From: Veillonellales bacterium
GTDB taxonomy: Bacteria > Bacillota > Negativicutes > Veillonellales > Dialisteraceae
NCBI GenBank assembly: GCA_944390485.1
Contig: CALXPQ010000006.1
Coordinates: forward strand, 1 to 64,000
DNA length: 64,000 nt
Direction of reading: 5' to 3'
The position numbers and the translations under genes are program-made. The notes under the pieces are model-generated. The model did no database searches. It was not told the DNA's origin and worked only from the letters and a program-made list of their open reading frames with translations. Of the stretch, positions 25,435 to 33,915 are shown in pieces (the first letter of the stretch is position 1; each line of letters begins with the position of its first letter).

Positions 25435-27018
25435 TCACCCGTCCCTTTCCAGTACAAAACCTGTCGCCGTATCCGACGGCCCTTCCCCGCTGTCCGCGCG
25501 CACGCACCGGCGGAAATACAGGAGATGACGCGCATCCGCCTGCCACACCATGGGCTCGGCCTGCGCGCCCTCCGGCCGTGCCGCGAAGAACGCCGCCACC
25601 GCCTCCGACGCGTCGAACGTCAGGCCGCCCGCGGGAATGGCCCCGGCCGACGCCATCGTGAACTCATACATCCGGTCATAGCCCGCCACCGGCACGGGCT
25701 GGTCGTCCGGCGCATAGAGGCTCTTCCACATCGGCGCCGCGCGCAGGCGCGCCTCCTCCTCCGCGAGCCGGGCCAGCGCCTCCGACCGGGCGATCTGATC
25801 CGTGAATGTATATATTTCCCGCCCCCGCCGGACGCTCTCGCCCTGCAGATACCGGTACGCCGAGACCAGCCGCGCCCGGTCCTCCGGGGAAAGCGGCCCC
25901 GCCGCCGCGGCGATGATCCCGTCCCGTATCATGCCGGCGCGCTCCATCACCGTCTGCGCGCGCCACTGCTGATCCCGCTCCGCCGTCCGGTACAACTGCC
26001 CCGGCCCCATGGCCGCGAAAAGGCACAGCGCCGCCATGAGCCCGTACAGCAGGCCCCGCCGGCCGCCCAGCGCGGCCCGGCCCATCACCGCGAGGCCGTA
26101 TGCCGTGCACAGGAGCCCCGCGTACCGCGACGCCGTGAGGCCGTACGCCGAGACGCGGATCTCCACGCACAGGAGCTGCACCGCCACCACCGGCACGAGC
26201 AGCACGCTGCCCCACCGGAGGAATCCCCGGAAGAACCGCCCCTCCGCCTCCGGGAAGAGGAACCACGCCAGCGCCCAGCCGAAGACGGCGAGAGAAGCGA
26301 ACCAGTTCATCTGCCCCTCCGGCATGACCCCCGTCACGAAAATCTTCCCGATATAGCCGTACAGGATGGCCAGCAGCACCAGGTACACCGGAAACAGCAG
26401 CCGCCGGAAGAGCGCGGTCAGCATGCGCGGTGCCTCCGCCCGCCCCTCCGGGAGCCACGACAGGAAGAGAGGCCCGCCCGCGGCGAAGACCGCTCCCTCC
26501 CACGCGATGGTATACCACCGCCAGTCCAGGTCGAAAAGGAGCGTGTCCGCCGCCCACACGCACACCGAGAGCGACGCCGTGAGCAGCACCGCCGCGCCCG
26601 CCGCCTTCCACAGCGCCGCGAACACCGCGGCAAACGCCGCCTCCCCGGCGCGCTTCGTCAGGAAATACAGCCCCGCCGCCAGGCACGCCCCGCAGAATCC
26701 GCACGCCGCCAGCGTCCCGTCCGACGCCTCCGCGCCCCACCGGAGCCAGATGAACCACGCCGCCGCTGCAGGGCACGACAGGAGCTGCCATCGGTCGAAC
26801 ACCCCCGCGCCCCGCGTCTCCGCAGCGCACTCGACGGCCGCCGCGGCGAACGCCCCGCACAGAGACGCCAGCGCCGCCGACGTTACCGCCCGGGACGGCT
26901 CCTGCCACGTGTCCCACGCCAGCAGGAAAAAGAGCAGCCAGCACCAGAAAAACGCCGCATAAAACCGCCGGAGCCCCGCCTCCGCCCGAAGTCTCCACCG
27001 CATCAGCCGCGCCGCCAT
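25435..27018 (-). CDS. DUF4153-family membrane protein
   Basis: 527 residues. Roughly ten to twelve membrane segments fill residues 20-345, rich in A, L, W and F; the stretch LAILYGYIGKI and MPEGQMNWFASLAVFGWALAWFL is characteristic of DUF4153 proteins. The last 180 residues are soluble and helical and probably lie outside the membrane. AAAGGAGG precedes ATG 27018. The function of the family is unknown. First gene of a three-gene group with GNAT and the coiled-coil protein. Confidence 0.8.
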   Translation of the reverse strand: MAARLMRWRLRAEAGLRRFYAAFFWCWLLFFLLAWDTWQEPSRAVTSAALASLCGAFAAAAVECAAETRGAGVFDRWQLLSCPAAAAWFIWLRWGAEASDGTLAACGFCGACLAAGLYFLTKRAGEAAFAAVFAALWKAAGAAVLLTASLSVCVWAADTLLFDLDWRWYTIAWEGAVFAAGGPLFLSWLPEGRAEAPRMLTALFRRLLFPVYLVLLAILYGYIGKIFVTGVMPEGQMNWFASLAVFGWALAWFLFPEAEGRFFRGFLRWGSVLLVPVVAVQLLCVEIRVSAYGLTASRYAGLLCTAYGLAVMGRAALGGRRGLLYGLMAALCLFAAMGPGQLYRTAERDQQWRAQTVMERAGMIRDGIIAAAAGPLSPEDRARLVSAYRYLQGESVRRGREIYTFTDQIARSEALARLAEEEARLRAAPMWKSLYAPDDQPVPVAGYDRMYEFTMASAGAIPAGGLTFDASEAVAAFFAARPEGAQAEPMVWQADARHLLYFRRCVRADSGEGPSDTATGFVLERDG

Positions 27019-27231
27019 GCCGCCGCCTCCTTTCCCGCCGGACCGCCTTTTCTTCTATCATAACAGGAAACCGGAAAATTTGCGCGCCTGCGGCCACCGA
27101 TGCAGACGCAGCGCGCCATGTAAAATTCCGGCGCAGACGGACAATGTCCTGCGCAGACGGGGCAAAGACAGACGGACAGTTTGCCGCTCCGAAGCTGTCG
27201 GGGCGGGGCTCCATGGGAGAGGCCGTACGTT

Positions 27232-27620
27232 TTCGACCACGTTTGTGCGGGGCCACATAGAGCGACCGTACGTGCCTCTCATCTACGACCGTTTCCATTT
27301 CTGGAATGGGATTCCATGGTCCCTTACTTTCCCCCTTGTCCCGACAAGGCGGAAAGTAAGCAAAGGGCCAAACGGCCGCCCCGTCACTCCGGCCTAAGAT
27401 TTGATGGCCCTCCGCTGACGGAATGAAACTCGCTCGCTGCGCTCGCTCAGACAGTCATTCCGTCCGGGCGCTCCGGGCCGTCAAATCTTGCCCCTGCGGG
27501 GCCGGCCTCCGTTCCAACGGGCGGGGTGCTGGACCAATGCTGGACTTGTATCGCACACGAGGTGCGGGATTCTTGTACGACGCGAATGTTTCGCAGACAT
27601 CGGGGCAGCCCCACATCACA
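27232..27620 (+). repeat. Dispersed repeat, unit 1
   Basis: Core begins at 27263 with CCGTACGTG..CTCTCAT.TACGAC and the shared block GGAATGGGATTCCATGGTC (27304-27322), then a hairpin ACTTTCC...GGAAAGT (27327-27358), a palindromic run around CTCGCTGCGCTCGCTCAGACA (about 27431-27455) and CGGCCTCC...GCTGGACTTGTATCG (27504-27553). It ends in CGACGCGAATGTTTCGC...CCCCACATCAC. Confidence 0.7.
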
Positions 27621-27654
27621 ATATAATTTTTCCTTCGCAGGCGATGCAGATCCA

Positions 27655-28017
27655 CATGGAGATGCCGTATGTATCTCTCATATACGACTGCTTCCATTTT
27701 TGGAATGGGATTCCATGGTCTCCGCCATTCTTTCCCGCCGCCGGGAAAGAGTGTCGGCCAAGAAAGGGGGCGCCGCCGCGCGTTTCCGGCCTAAGCTGAT
27801 CACCGTCTCAGCTAACGGGCCGCAACTCGCTCCCTTCGGTCGCTCAGACACGGCGTCCCGTCTTCACGCTGAGACGGTGCCCAGCTTCCCCCTGCGGGGT
27901 CGGCCTCCAACGGAACGGGCGGGGAAGCTGCACCAGTGCTGGACTTGTATCGTGCATGAGGTGCGGACTTCATTTTCGACGCGAACGTTTCTCATACACC
28001 GATGCGGGTCCACATAA
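27655..28017 (+). repeat. Dispersed repeat, unit 2
   Basis: Same order of blocks as unit 1: CCGTATGTATCTCTCAT, GGAATGGGATTCCATGGTC (27702-27720), a decayed hairpin, CTCGCTCCCTTCGGTCGCTCAGACA, CGGCCTCCAACGG...GCTGGACTTGTATCG and CGACGCGAACGTTTC...GGTCCACATAACG. A frame of 45 codons starting MPYVSLIYDC (27662-27799) runs through the core; between the two units most differences in this frame fall on third positions. Confidence 0.7.
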
Positions 28018-28339
28018 CGATGCCCGCCATTCTTTTCATGCCCGGGGAAGTTTTGTGTCGCGTGCAAGCACGCTCCCTTGTGCCCCTGTAATTTCTCATG
28101 CAGGAGCGGACCCACATACGATAAAAAACTTTCCAAATCATATGCAAAAGTTAATCCCGCGAATGTTGTTCCTCATACGCACGCGCGAAGCGCGGCGGAT
28201 AGGGCCCGGCTCTGCCGGGCTTTCTTTTTTCCTCCACATACGCAGGCGCTTGCGCGGCGTAAAATTCCGGCGCAGCCGGACTCCTCTTTCCCTTACGCCC
28301 GTGCGCAGCACGGCGGAACAGTCCGCTTGCGGACACTTC

Positions 28340-28625
28340 TTTCCCGCGGACGGGAATGCAACCGCTCCCCTCGCCTGAGCCCGGCCCCGAAGCCGGGCAG
28401 TTCCAGCGGGGCGGCTTTCTTTATTTGTGCCGCCCTTCTTCTCAGGCGCTCCCCACCAGAGCGCCGTGTTTGCGCCCGCCCTTTTTCGCCTGGCCGGCCG
28501 CTTCTTCCTTTGGTTACTTTCCATTCTTCCCGGGGGAAGAAGGAAAGTGACACGACCATGGAGCTCGTGCTCCAAAAAAGGATGCATCCGTAAATTTCGG
28601 ACACGTACGGCATCGCAAATGAGTC
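28340..28625 (-). repeat. Left arm of a large inverted repeat around birA-hslUV
   Basis: Read on the minus strand from 28620 this begins GCGATGCCGTACGTG, passes through GGATGCATCC, CGAGCTCCATGGTCGTG, a hairpin ACTTTCC...GGAAAGT and CGGCCGGCCAGGCG, then GGCGCTCTGG...GGGAGCGCCTGA, GCCGCCCC.CTGGAACTGCC and GGCCGGGCTCAG. The same order is found on the plus strand at 31983-32400. It is related to units 1 and 2 in its first 130 bases. Confidence 0.8.
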
Positions 28626-28692
28626 TACCCATACGCCCCGCTTTGACAGGGCCGGGAATGAAAACCTCTGCCGTTTCCTGAAAAACGGCAAT

Positions 28693-28724
28693 GAAAAAAG
28701 CCCTGCTTTGTGCAGAGCTTTTTT
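28693..28724 (-). terminator. Terminator of birA
   Basis: AGCTCTGC-ACAAA-GCAGGGCT followed by TTTTTTC on the minus strand, directly after the birA stop. Confidence 0.85.
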
Positions 28725-28725
28725 G

Positions 28726-29718
28726 TTACCGTCCGAGGTTCACGGGCTGGCCTGCCGGGCGGATAGAGACGTCGCCGGCGATGACGCGTTCGATTTTGTC
28801 GCCGGTATCGACGAGGAGACAGCCGTCTTTGTCGATGTCCACGGCGCGGCCGTTGAAGCTGTCTTCGTTGAAGATGACCCGCACGTCCTGCCCGATGGTG
28901 ACGGAGAGGGCTTTCCAGTCTTCGAGGACTTTGTCGAAGCCTTCGGTCTGGGCGATGCGGTATTCTTTTTCGAGTTCGGACAGGACGGCCGCGAGGAGTT
29001 CTTTCCGGGAGACTTCCACGCCTTCATTGGCGAAGGAAGTAGCGCTCTCGCGGAAGGCTTCGGGGAATTCTTCTTTCTTCGCGCCCGTATTGATGCCGAT
29101 GCCGATGATGATGTAGTCGATCTTTTCCATGGAGGCGGACATCTCGGTGATCATGCCCACCATTTTCTTCCCATGGCAGAGGATATCGTTCGGCCATTTG
29201 ATACCGCACTCGGGCAGGCCCATGCGGCGGATGGCCCGGCACACGCCGACGCCGGCGAGAAGGGTGCATTTCGCCGCTTCCATGGGGAGGAAGCGCGGGC
29301 GCAGGATGAGAGAGAACCAGATGCCTTTCGCGAAGGGCGAGTAGAAGTTCCGCGTGAGGCGGCCGTGGCCGGAGGTCTGCTCTTCGGCGACGACGATGGT
29401 CCCTTCTTCCGCACCTTCGCGGGCGATGCGCTTCGCCTCTTCGTTCGTGGAGGCGGTGGTCTCGAGGTAGACCACGCGGCGGCCGAAGGTGTCGGTGCGG
29501 AGGACGCTCTCGATCTCGAGGGGCGTGAGGAGGTTCGGTGCGTAGATCAGGCGGTAGCCCTTGCGGGTGCTCGATTCGAAGATGTAGCCTCTCGATTTCA
29601 GCACGTTGATCTGTTTCCAGATGGCCGTGCGGGACACGCCGAGGTCCTGAGAAATCTGCTCGCCGGAGACGAATTTCCCATCGGCTTTGCGGAAATATTC
29701 CAGAATTTCGTTTCTCAT
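28726..29718 (-). CDS. birA: Biotin ligase and biotin-operon repressor
   Basis: 330 residues. An N-terminal winged HTH (residues 1-60, ISQDLGVSRTAIWKQINVLKSRG) is followed by the biotin-ligase domain (TTASTNEEAK, the ATP/biotin loop SGHGRLTRNF, IKWPNDI and GIGIN) and a C-terminal SH3-like part. It loads biotin on carboxylases and probably represses biotin genes. In the usual GRGRxGR loop the second residue R is replaced by H. Its promoter has the sequence AGGTTGACT twice around the -35/-10 spacer, a possible self-regulation site. ATG 29718 is the start. Confidence 0.93.
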   Translation of the reverse strand: MRNEILEYFRKADGKFVSGEQISQDLGVSRTAIWKQINVLKSRGYIFESSTRKGYRLIYAPNLLTPLEIESVLRTDTFGRRVVYLETTASTNEEAKRIAREGAEEGTIVVAEEQTSGHGRLTRNFYSPFAKGIWFSLILRPRFLPMEAAKCTLLAGVGVCRAIRRMGLPECGIKWPNDILCHGKKMVGMITEMSASMEKIDYIIIGIGINTGAKKEEFPEAFRESATSFANEGVEVSRKELLAAVLSELEKEYRIAQTEGFDKVLEDWKALSVTIGQDVRVIFNEDSFNGRAVDIDKDGCLLVDTGDKIERVIAGDVSIRPAGQPVNLGR

Positions 29719-29780
29719 ATGCTGCTCCCCTTCCTGTATGTACTCATCGGGATTGTCTTTTTGCCGTTCAAATTTCCTTT

Positions 29781-29809
29781 ATTATAGTCAACCTGCCAGA
29801 GGCAGTCAA
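29781..29809 (-). promoter_or_regulatory. Promoter of birA with repeated AGGTTGACT
   Basis: TTGACT (29804-29809) and TATAAT (29781-29786), 17 bases apart. The spacer contains CTGCC-TCT-GGCAG, a small palindrome, and a second AGGTTGACT that runs into the -10, so a bound regulator would block the polymerase. Confidence 0.8.
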
Positions 29810-29836
29810 CCTGAGGGGGACCAGTGGCGCGACAAA

Positions 29837-29867
29837 GGAAAACGCCGCCCTTCGCGCGGGGCGGCGC
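29837..29867 (-). terminator. Terminator of hslVU
   Basis: CGCCGCCC/GGGGCGGCG hairpin followed by GTTTTCC on the minus strand, six bases after the hslU stop. Confidence 0.7.
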
Positions 29868-29872
29868 TGTGG

Positions 29873-31240
29873 TCAGAGGATGTAGTGGGACACGTCCATA
29901 TTGTCGGTGATGGTGCCAAGCTTCTCCCGCACGTAATCCGCGGTGACGACCACGTCTTTGTCTTCCCGGTCGGAAGCGTCGAAGGAGATGTCTTCGAGGA
30001 CGCGCTCGAGGATGGTGTAGAGCCGGCGCGCGCCGATGTCTTCGGTCTCGCGGTTCACCCGGGCGGCGATGTCGGCCACGGCGTCCAGGGCATCTTCGGT
30101 GAAGCGGAGGGAAATGCCTTCCGCGGAGAGGAGCGCCGTGTACTGACGGATGAGAGCCTGCCGGGGCTCGGTGAGGATGCGGCGGAATTCTTCCCGGCCG
30201 AGGCTCTGGAGCTCCACCCGGATGGGGAAGCGCCCCTGCAGCTCGGGGATGAGGTCGCTGGGCTTCGACACATGGAAGGCCCCGGCGGCGATGAAAAGGA
30301 TATGGTCGGTCTTCACCATGCCGTACTTGGTCTTCACGGTGGCCCCTTCCACGATGGGCAGGATGTCCCGCTGCACGCCTTCGCGGGAGACGTCGGGCCC
30401 GCCGGAAGCGCCGCGGCGGCCGGCCACCTTGTCGATCTCGTCGATGAAGATGATGCCGTGCTCTTCCGCGTTCTTCACCGCGCGGTCGGCGGCGAGGTCC
30501 ATGTCCACCATGTCGTCCGCCGCTTCTTCCGTGAGGATCTGCTTCGCCATGCGGACGGTGACTTTCTTTTTCTTCGTCTGCTTCGGCATCATGGAGGAAA
30601 GCATCTGGGAGATCTGGTTCACGTTTTCATTGTCCCCCATGCCGGACAGGCGGCCTTTGTCGCGCACTTCGATCTCGACGGTGCGGTCGTCCAGCTCGCC
30701 GTTTCTGAGGCGCTGGAGGAACCACGCCCGGCGCTCGGCTTTCTCCGGGTCTTCGGCGGGCTGCTCGTCCCGCTTCCGCTCGCCGAAGATGATCTCCATG
30801 GGGTTGCGGGTCTCCGTCTTCTTCGTGGGCCACATGATCTCGCCGAGCTTCTGGATGGCCGCATCTTCCGCGTCTTTCCCGTGGGCGGCGGCGTCTTTCT
30901 TTTTCTCAAGGCGCACCGCTTCTTCCACGAGGTCGCGCACCATGGACTCCACGTCCCGCCCCACGTAGCCCACTTCGGTGTACTTCGTGGCTTCCACTTT
31001 CACGAAGGGCGCGTCGGTGAGCGAGGCGATGCGGCGGGCGATCTCAGTCTTGCCCACGCCGGTGGGGCCGATGAGCAGGATGTTCTTCGGGATGATTTCC
31101 CGGGCGATGTCCTGCGGGAGCTGGGCCGCGCGCCACCGGTTCCGCAGGGCGACGGCCACGGATTTCTTCGCCGCCTGCTGGCCGACGATGTATTCATCGA
31201 GGTATGCCACGATCTTCCGCGGCGTGAGTGTGCTGTCCAT
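29873..31240 (-). CDS. hslU: ATPase subunit of the HslVU protease
   Basis: 455 residues, AAA+ unfoldase. Walker A is GPTGVGKTE near residue 57, the pore loop region YVGRDVESMVRDL near 90, an intermediate domain of about 130 residues rich in charged residues, Walker B IIFIDEIDK near 255, and a sensor-2 arginine in IGARRLYTI near 395. The last residues SHYIL form the tail that inserts into HslV. The ATG overlaps the hslV stop by one base (TGATG). Confidence 0.96.
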   Translation of the reverse strand: MDSTLTPRKIVAYLDEYIVGQQAAKKSVAVALRNRWRAAQLPQDIAREIIPKNILLIGPTGVGKTEIARRIASLTDAPFVKVEATKYTEVGYVGRDVESMVRDLVEEAVRLEKKKDAAAHGKDAEDAAIQKLGEIMWPTKKTETRNPMEIIFGERKRDEQPAEDPEKAERRAWFLQRLRNGELDDRTVEIEVRDKGRLSGMGDNENVNQISQMLSSMMPKQTKKKKVTVRMAKQILTEEAADDMVDMDLAADRAVKNAEEHGIIFIDEIDKVAGRRGASGGPDVSREGVQRDILPIVEGATVKTKYGMVKTDHILFIAAGAFHVSKPSDLIPELQGRFPIRVELQSLGREEFRRILTEPRQALIRQYTALLSAEGISLRFTEDALDAVADIAARVNRETEDIGARRLYTILERVLEDISFDASDREDKDVVVTADYVREKLGTITDNMDVSHYIL

Positions 31241-31770
31241 CAGATTTCCTCCACGATAACATTGTGATTCGTATACACGCAGATATCCGCCGCGATGTGG
31301 AGCGACTTCTCCGCGATCTCCCGGGCGGAAAGGTCCGTATTCGCCGTGAGGGCCCGCGCCGCGGCAAGAGCGTAGTTGCCGCCGCTCCCGATGGCGAGGA
31401 TGCCGTCGTCCGGCTCGATCACTTCGCCGCTCCCGGAGACGAGGTAAAGGTGCTCCCCGTCGGTCATGATGAGGAGCGCCTCGAGTTTCTGCAGGACCCG
31501 GTCGCGCCGCCAGTCCTTGGCGAATTCCACGGCGGCGCGGAGCAGATTGCCGTTGCAGTCCGTGAGGCGCGCTTCAAATTTGTCGAAAAGAGCAAAGGCG
31601 TCCGCCACGGAGCCGGCGAATCCGGCGATGATCTTTCCGTGATAGAGGCGGCGCACTTTCCGCGCGGTGTTTTTCATGATGACCGCATTGCCCATGGTGA
31701 CCTGACCGTCGCCGGCGACGGCGGTATGCCCGTCTTTGCGGACGGCCAGGATGGTAGTCGCTGTAAACAT
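31240..31770 (-). CDS. hslV: Peptidase subunit of the HslVU protease
   Basis: 176 residues. The catalytic threonine is T5 in [10 protein letters not shown] and becomes N-terminal after loss of the short propeptide; [12 protein letters not shown] and [14 protein letters not shown] are family signatures. HslV forms a double hexamer capped by HslU and degrades misfolded and regulatory proteins. Start ATG 31770 with GGGAGG upstream. In many Firmicutes the order is topA-trmFO-xerC-hslV-hslU-codY; here xerC and codY are missing and repeat-rich DNA takes the place of xerC. Confidence 0.95.
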   Translation of the reverse strand: MFTATTILAVRKDGHTAVAGDGQVTMGNAVIMKNTARKVRRLYHGKIIAGFAGSVADAFALFDKFEARLTDCNGNLLRAAVEFAKDWRRDRVLQKLEALLIMTDGEHLYLVSGSGEVIEPDDGILAIGSGGNYALAAARALTANTDLSAREIAEKSLHIAADICVYTNHNVIVEEI

Positions 31771-31849
31771 GGATGATAGTCCTCCCTGCGGGGTGAAACG
31801 AAGGCCGGGCAGGAGTGCCGTCCGGCCGGGATTGACTTTGTCTTGTTTC

Positions 31850-31855
31850 ATTATA
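31850..31855 (-). promoter_or_regulatory. Extended -10 promoter of hslVU
   Basis: TGATATAAT on the minus strand forms an extended -10, about 80 bases before the hslV start; no good -35 is seen. Confidence 0.5.
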
Positions 31856-32576
31856 TCATGACGGGGCGCAGGGCCGGGGAGCCCATGCAGGAGCGGGTGC
31901 CTCAACCATGGCATGACTTTTGACACAGGCGGTGCGAATGCAGGCGGATGCTTGATCCTTTCAAAACTGTCGAAGCAGAGCTTATTTGCGATGCCGTACG
32001 TGCTCATTCATTTACGGATGCATCCGTTATAGGAGCGCGAGCTCCATGGTCGTGTCACTTTCCTTCTTCCTCCGGGAAGAATGGAAAGTAACCAAAGGAA
32101 GAAGCGGCCGGCCAGGCGAAAAAGGACCTGTCGGCGGGGCGTCCTGCCGCTCAGTTTGTAATTCCCTTTCAGCACAAATGCGGCTTGAACGGTAGGGAGA
32201 TAAGCATGCCGGGACAGTACAAACTGCAAGACGCGGCACGCCGCCCCGCCTGCTGCGGCTCTGAGGAGCCGCACCGGCCCTTTTTCTTAATGGCCGGGTG
32301 CAAATTCGGCGCTCTGGTAGGGAGCGCCTGAACGGAAGGGCGGCACAGATTAGAAAGCCGCCCCACTGGAACTGCCCGGCTTAGAGGCCGGGCTCAGATG
32401 GAGGATACGGCTGCGTTCCCGCCCGCAACAGAAGGACCCGTATGGAGCGCGGTTAAGGACGTCTCGAAGAAAGCCCCCTTCTGAAAAATCGATGTGCCGC
32501 CCCCTCACTTCCACATGAGACCAGCGCTTCTGCAAACATTCTCGTTCCTCACCTATGGGACGCACCTGACCCACGC
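31856..32576. other. Intergenic zone between hslV and trmFO
   Basis: About 700 bases without a convincing gene, mostly made of the right arm of the inverted repeat. The stretch 32129-32285 is an extra block not present in the left arm. The plus-strand frame in the arm that matches the left copy is broken by a one-base shift. Nothing recognisable lies in 32401-32576. Confidence 0.5.
31983..32400 (+). repeat. Right arm of the large inverted repeat around birA-hslUV
   Basis: Plus-strand counterpart of the left arm. The first block, 31983-32128, matches about 140 bases (GCGATGCCGTACGTG to CAGGCGAAAAAGG). After an extra block of about 160 bases the match resumes at 32307-32398 (GGCGCTCTGG to GGGCTCAGA). 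The hairpin ACTTTCC...GGAAAGT is intact here at 32056-32089. Confidence 0.8.
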
Positions 32577-32602
32577 AAAAAAGACAGGCGCGGCACCTGT
32601 CT
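32577..32602 (-). terminator. Terminator of dprA-topA-trmFO
   Basis: AAAAGACAGG and CCTGTCTTTTTT flank a GCGCGGCA-type loop; bidirectional, eight bases after the trmFO stop. Confidence 0.85.
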
Positions 32603-32610
32603 TTTTTCTT

Positions 32611-33915
32611 TTATTTCTGTTCCGCAAGGAAGGCGTCCAGCGCGGCGAGGGCGCGTTCGGCGATTTTTGCGTTCTTTTCTTTCTTCGGCACGCGCGTTTC
32701 GAGCGGCGGCATGAGACCGAAGTTGACGTTCATGGGCTGGAAGTTTTTCCCTTCGTAATGGGAGATGTAATGCGTGAGGGAGCCGAGGGCGGTCTCCCTT
32801 GGGAAGGGCACGGGCTCTTCCCCGCGCACGCGGGCGGCCGCGCCCCAGGCGGCGGCGATGCCCGAGGCGGCGGACTCGACGTACCCCTCCACACCGGTCA
32901 TCTGCCCGGCGAAGAATAGGCCGGGCCGGGTGCGCGACTCCATAGCCGCAGTGAGAAGGTCCGGCGAATCGATGTAGGTGTTCCGGTGCATCACGCCGTA
33001 GCGGATGAATTCCGCATGGGCGAGGCCGGGGATCATGCCGAAGACGCGGCGCTGCTCGCCCCATTTGAGGTGGGTCTGGAAGCCCACGATGTTGTACATC
33101 GTGCCGTCTTCGTTGTCCTGGCGGAGCTGCACCACCGCGTAGGGGTCTTTCCCCGTGCGCGGGTCGGGCAGGCCCACGGGCTTCATGGGGCCGAAGCGCA
33201 TGGTGTCTTCCCCGCGCTGGGCCATCACTTCGATGGGCATGCATCCCTCGAAGACTTTTTTATTTTCAAAGCCGTGCACTTCCGCGGTCTCCGCCGAGGC
33301 GAGGGCCTGCTGGAAGGCTTTATACTCCGCTTCGTCCATGGGGCAGTTCAGGTACGCCGCTTCCCCTTTGCCGTAGCGGGAGGCGCGGTACACCACGGAC
33401 ATGTCGAGAGAATCTTTCGTCACGATGGGCGCGGCGGCATCGTAGAAATGGAAGCCTTCCCCGCCGCAGAAGCGCTCGATGTCCGCGGCGATCGCCCCGT
33501 CGGTGAGGGGGCCCGTGGCGATGATGACGATGCCTTCTTCAGGGATGGCGTCCACACGCTCTTCCGCGACTTCGATGAGGGGATGGCTCCGCACCGCTTC
33601 GGTCACGGCGGCGGCGTAGCCCATGCGGTCCACGGCGAGCGCCCCTCCGGCGGGGACGCTGTGCGCATCGGCCGCGGCCATGATGACGGAGCCGAGGCGG
33701 CGCATCTCCTCTTTCAGAAGGCCCACCGCGTTCGTGAGGGCCGCTGCCCGGAGGGAGTTGCTGCACACGAGCTCGGCGAAGTACGCCGTGTGGTGCGCGG
33801 GGGTGGTGTCCGCCGGGCGCATCTCGATGAGGCGCACGGGGATCCCCTGCCGGGCGAGCTGCCAGGCCGCTTCGCTCCCCGCGAGGCCTGCGCCGACGAT
33901 GGTCACTGGCTTCAT
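32611..33915 (-). CDS. trmFO: tRNA U54 methyltransferase, folate/FAD-dependent
   Basis: 434 residues. It methylates U54 of tRNA to ribothymidine using methylene-tetrahydrofolate and FAD. The FAD-binding Rossmann motif [11 protein letters not shown] is at 8-18, CSNSLR near 52, [17 protein letters not shown] near 235 and [16 protein letters not shown] near 340 are TrmFO signatures. ATG 33915 has AGGAGG upstream and overlaps the topA stop by four bases (ATGA). Third gene of dprA-topA-trmFO. Confidence 0.95.
   Translation of the reverse strand: MKPVTIVGAGLAGSEAAWQLARQGIPVRLIEMRPADTTPAHHTAYFAELVCSNSLRAAALTNAVGLLKEEMRRLGSVIMAAADAHSVPAGGALAVDRMGYAAAVTEAVRSHPLIEVAEERVDAIPEEGIVIIATGPLTDGAIAADIERFCGGEGFHFYDAAAPIVTKDSLDMSVVYRASRYGKGEAAYLNCPMDEAEYKAFQQALASAETAEVHGFENKKVFEGCMPIEVMAQRGEDTMRFGPMKPVGLPDPRTGKDPYAVVQLRQDNEDGTMYNIVGFQTHLKWGEQRRVFGMIPGLAHAEFIRYGVMHRNTYIDSPDLLTAAMESRTRPGLFFAGQMTGVEGYVESAASGIAAAWGAAARVRGEEPVPFPRETALGSLTHYISHYEGKNFQPMNVNFGLMPPLETRVPKKEKNAKIAERALAALDAFLAEQK

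Larger units (their letters stand above)
27019..28725. other. Repeat-rich intergenic zone without convincing genes
   Basis: About 1.7 kb between the DUF4153 gene and birA. It is filled by diverged copies of dispersed repeats described separately. Short open frames exist on both strands but none has a ribosome-binding site and a known family. The phrase TAAAATTCCGGCGCAG occurs at about 27119 and 28259, another internal repeat, and a T-tailed hairpin GCCCGGCTCTGCCGGGC stands at about 28206-28233 on the plus strand. Confidence 0.6.

Noticed and set aside
27019-28690. Several 60-170-codon hypothetical genes
   Set aside because: They lie in repeats, on both strands, without ribosome-binding sites. 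The MPYVS frames are mentioned only as a repeat feature.
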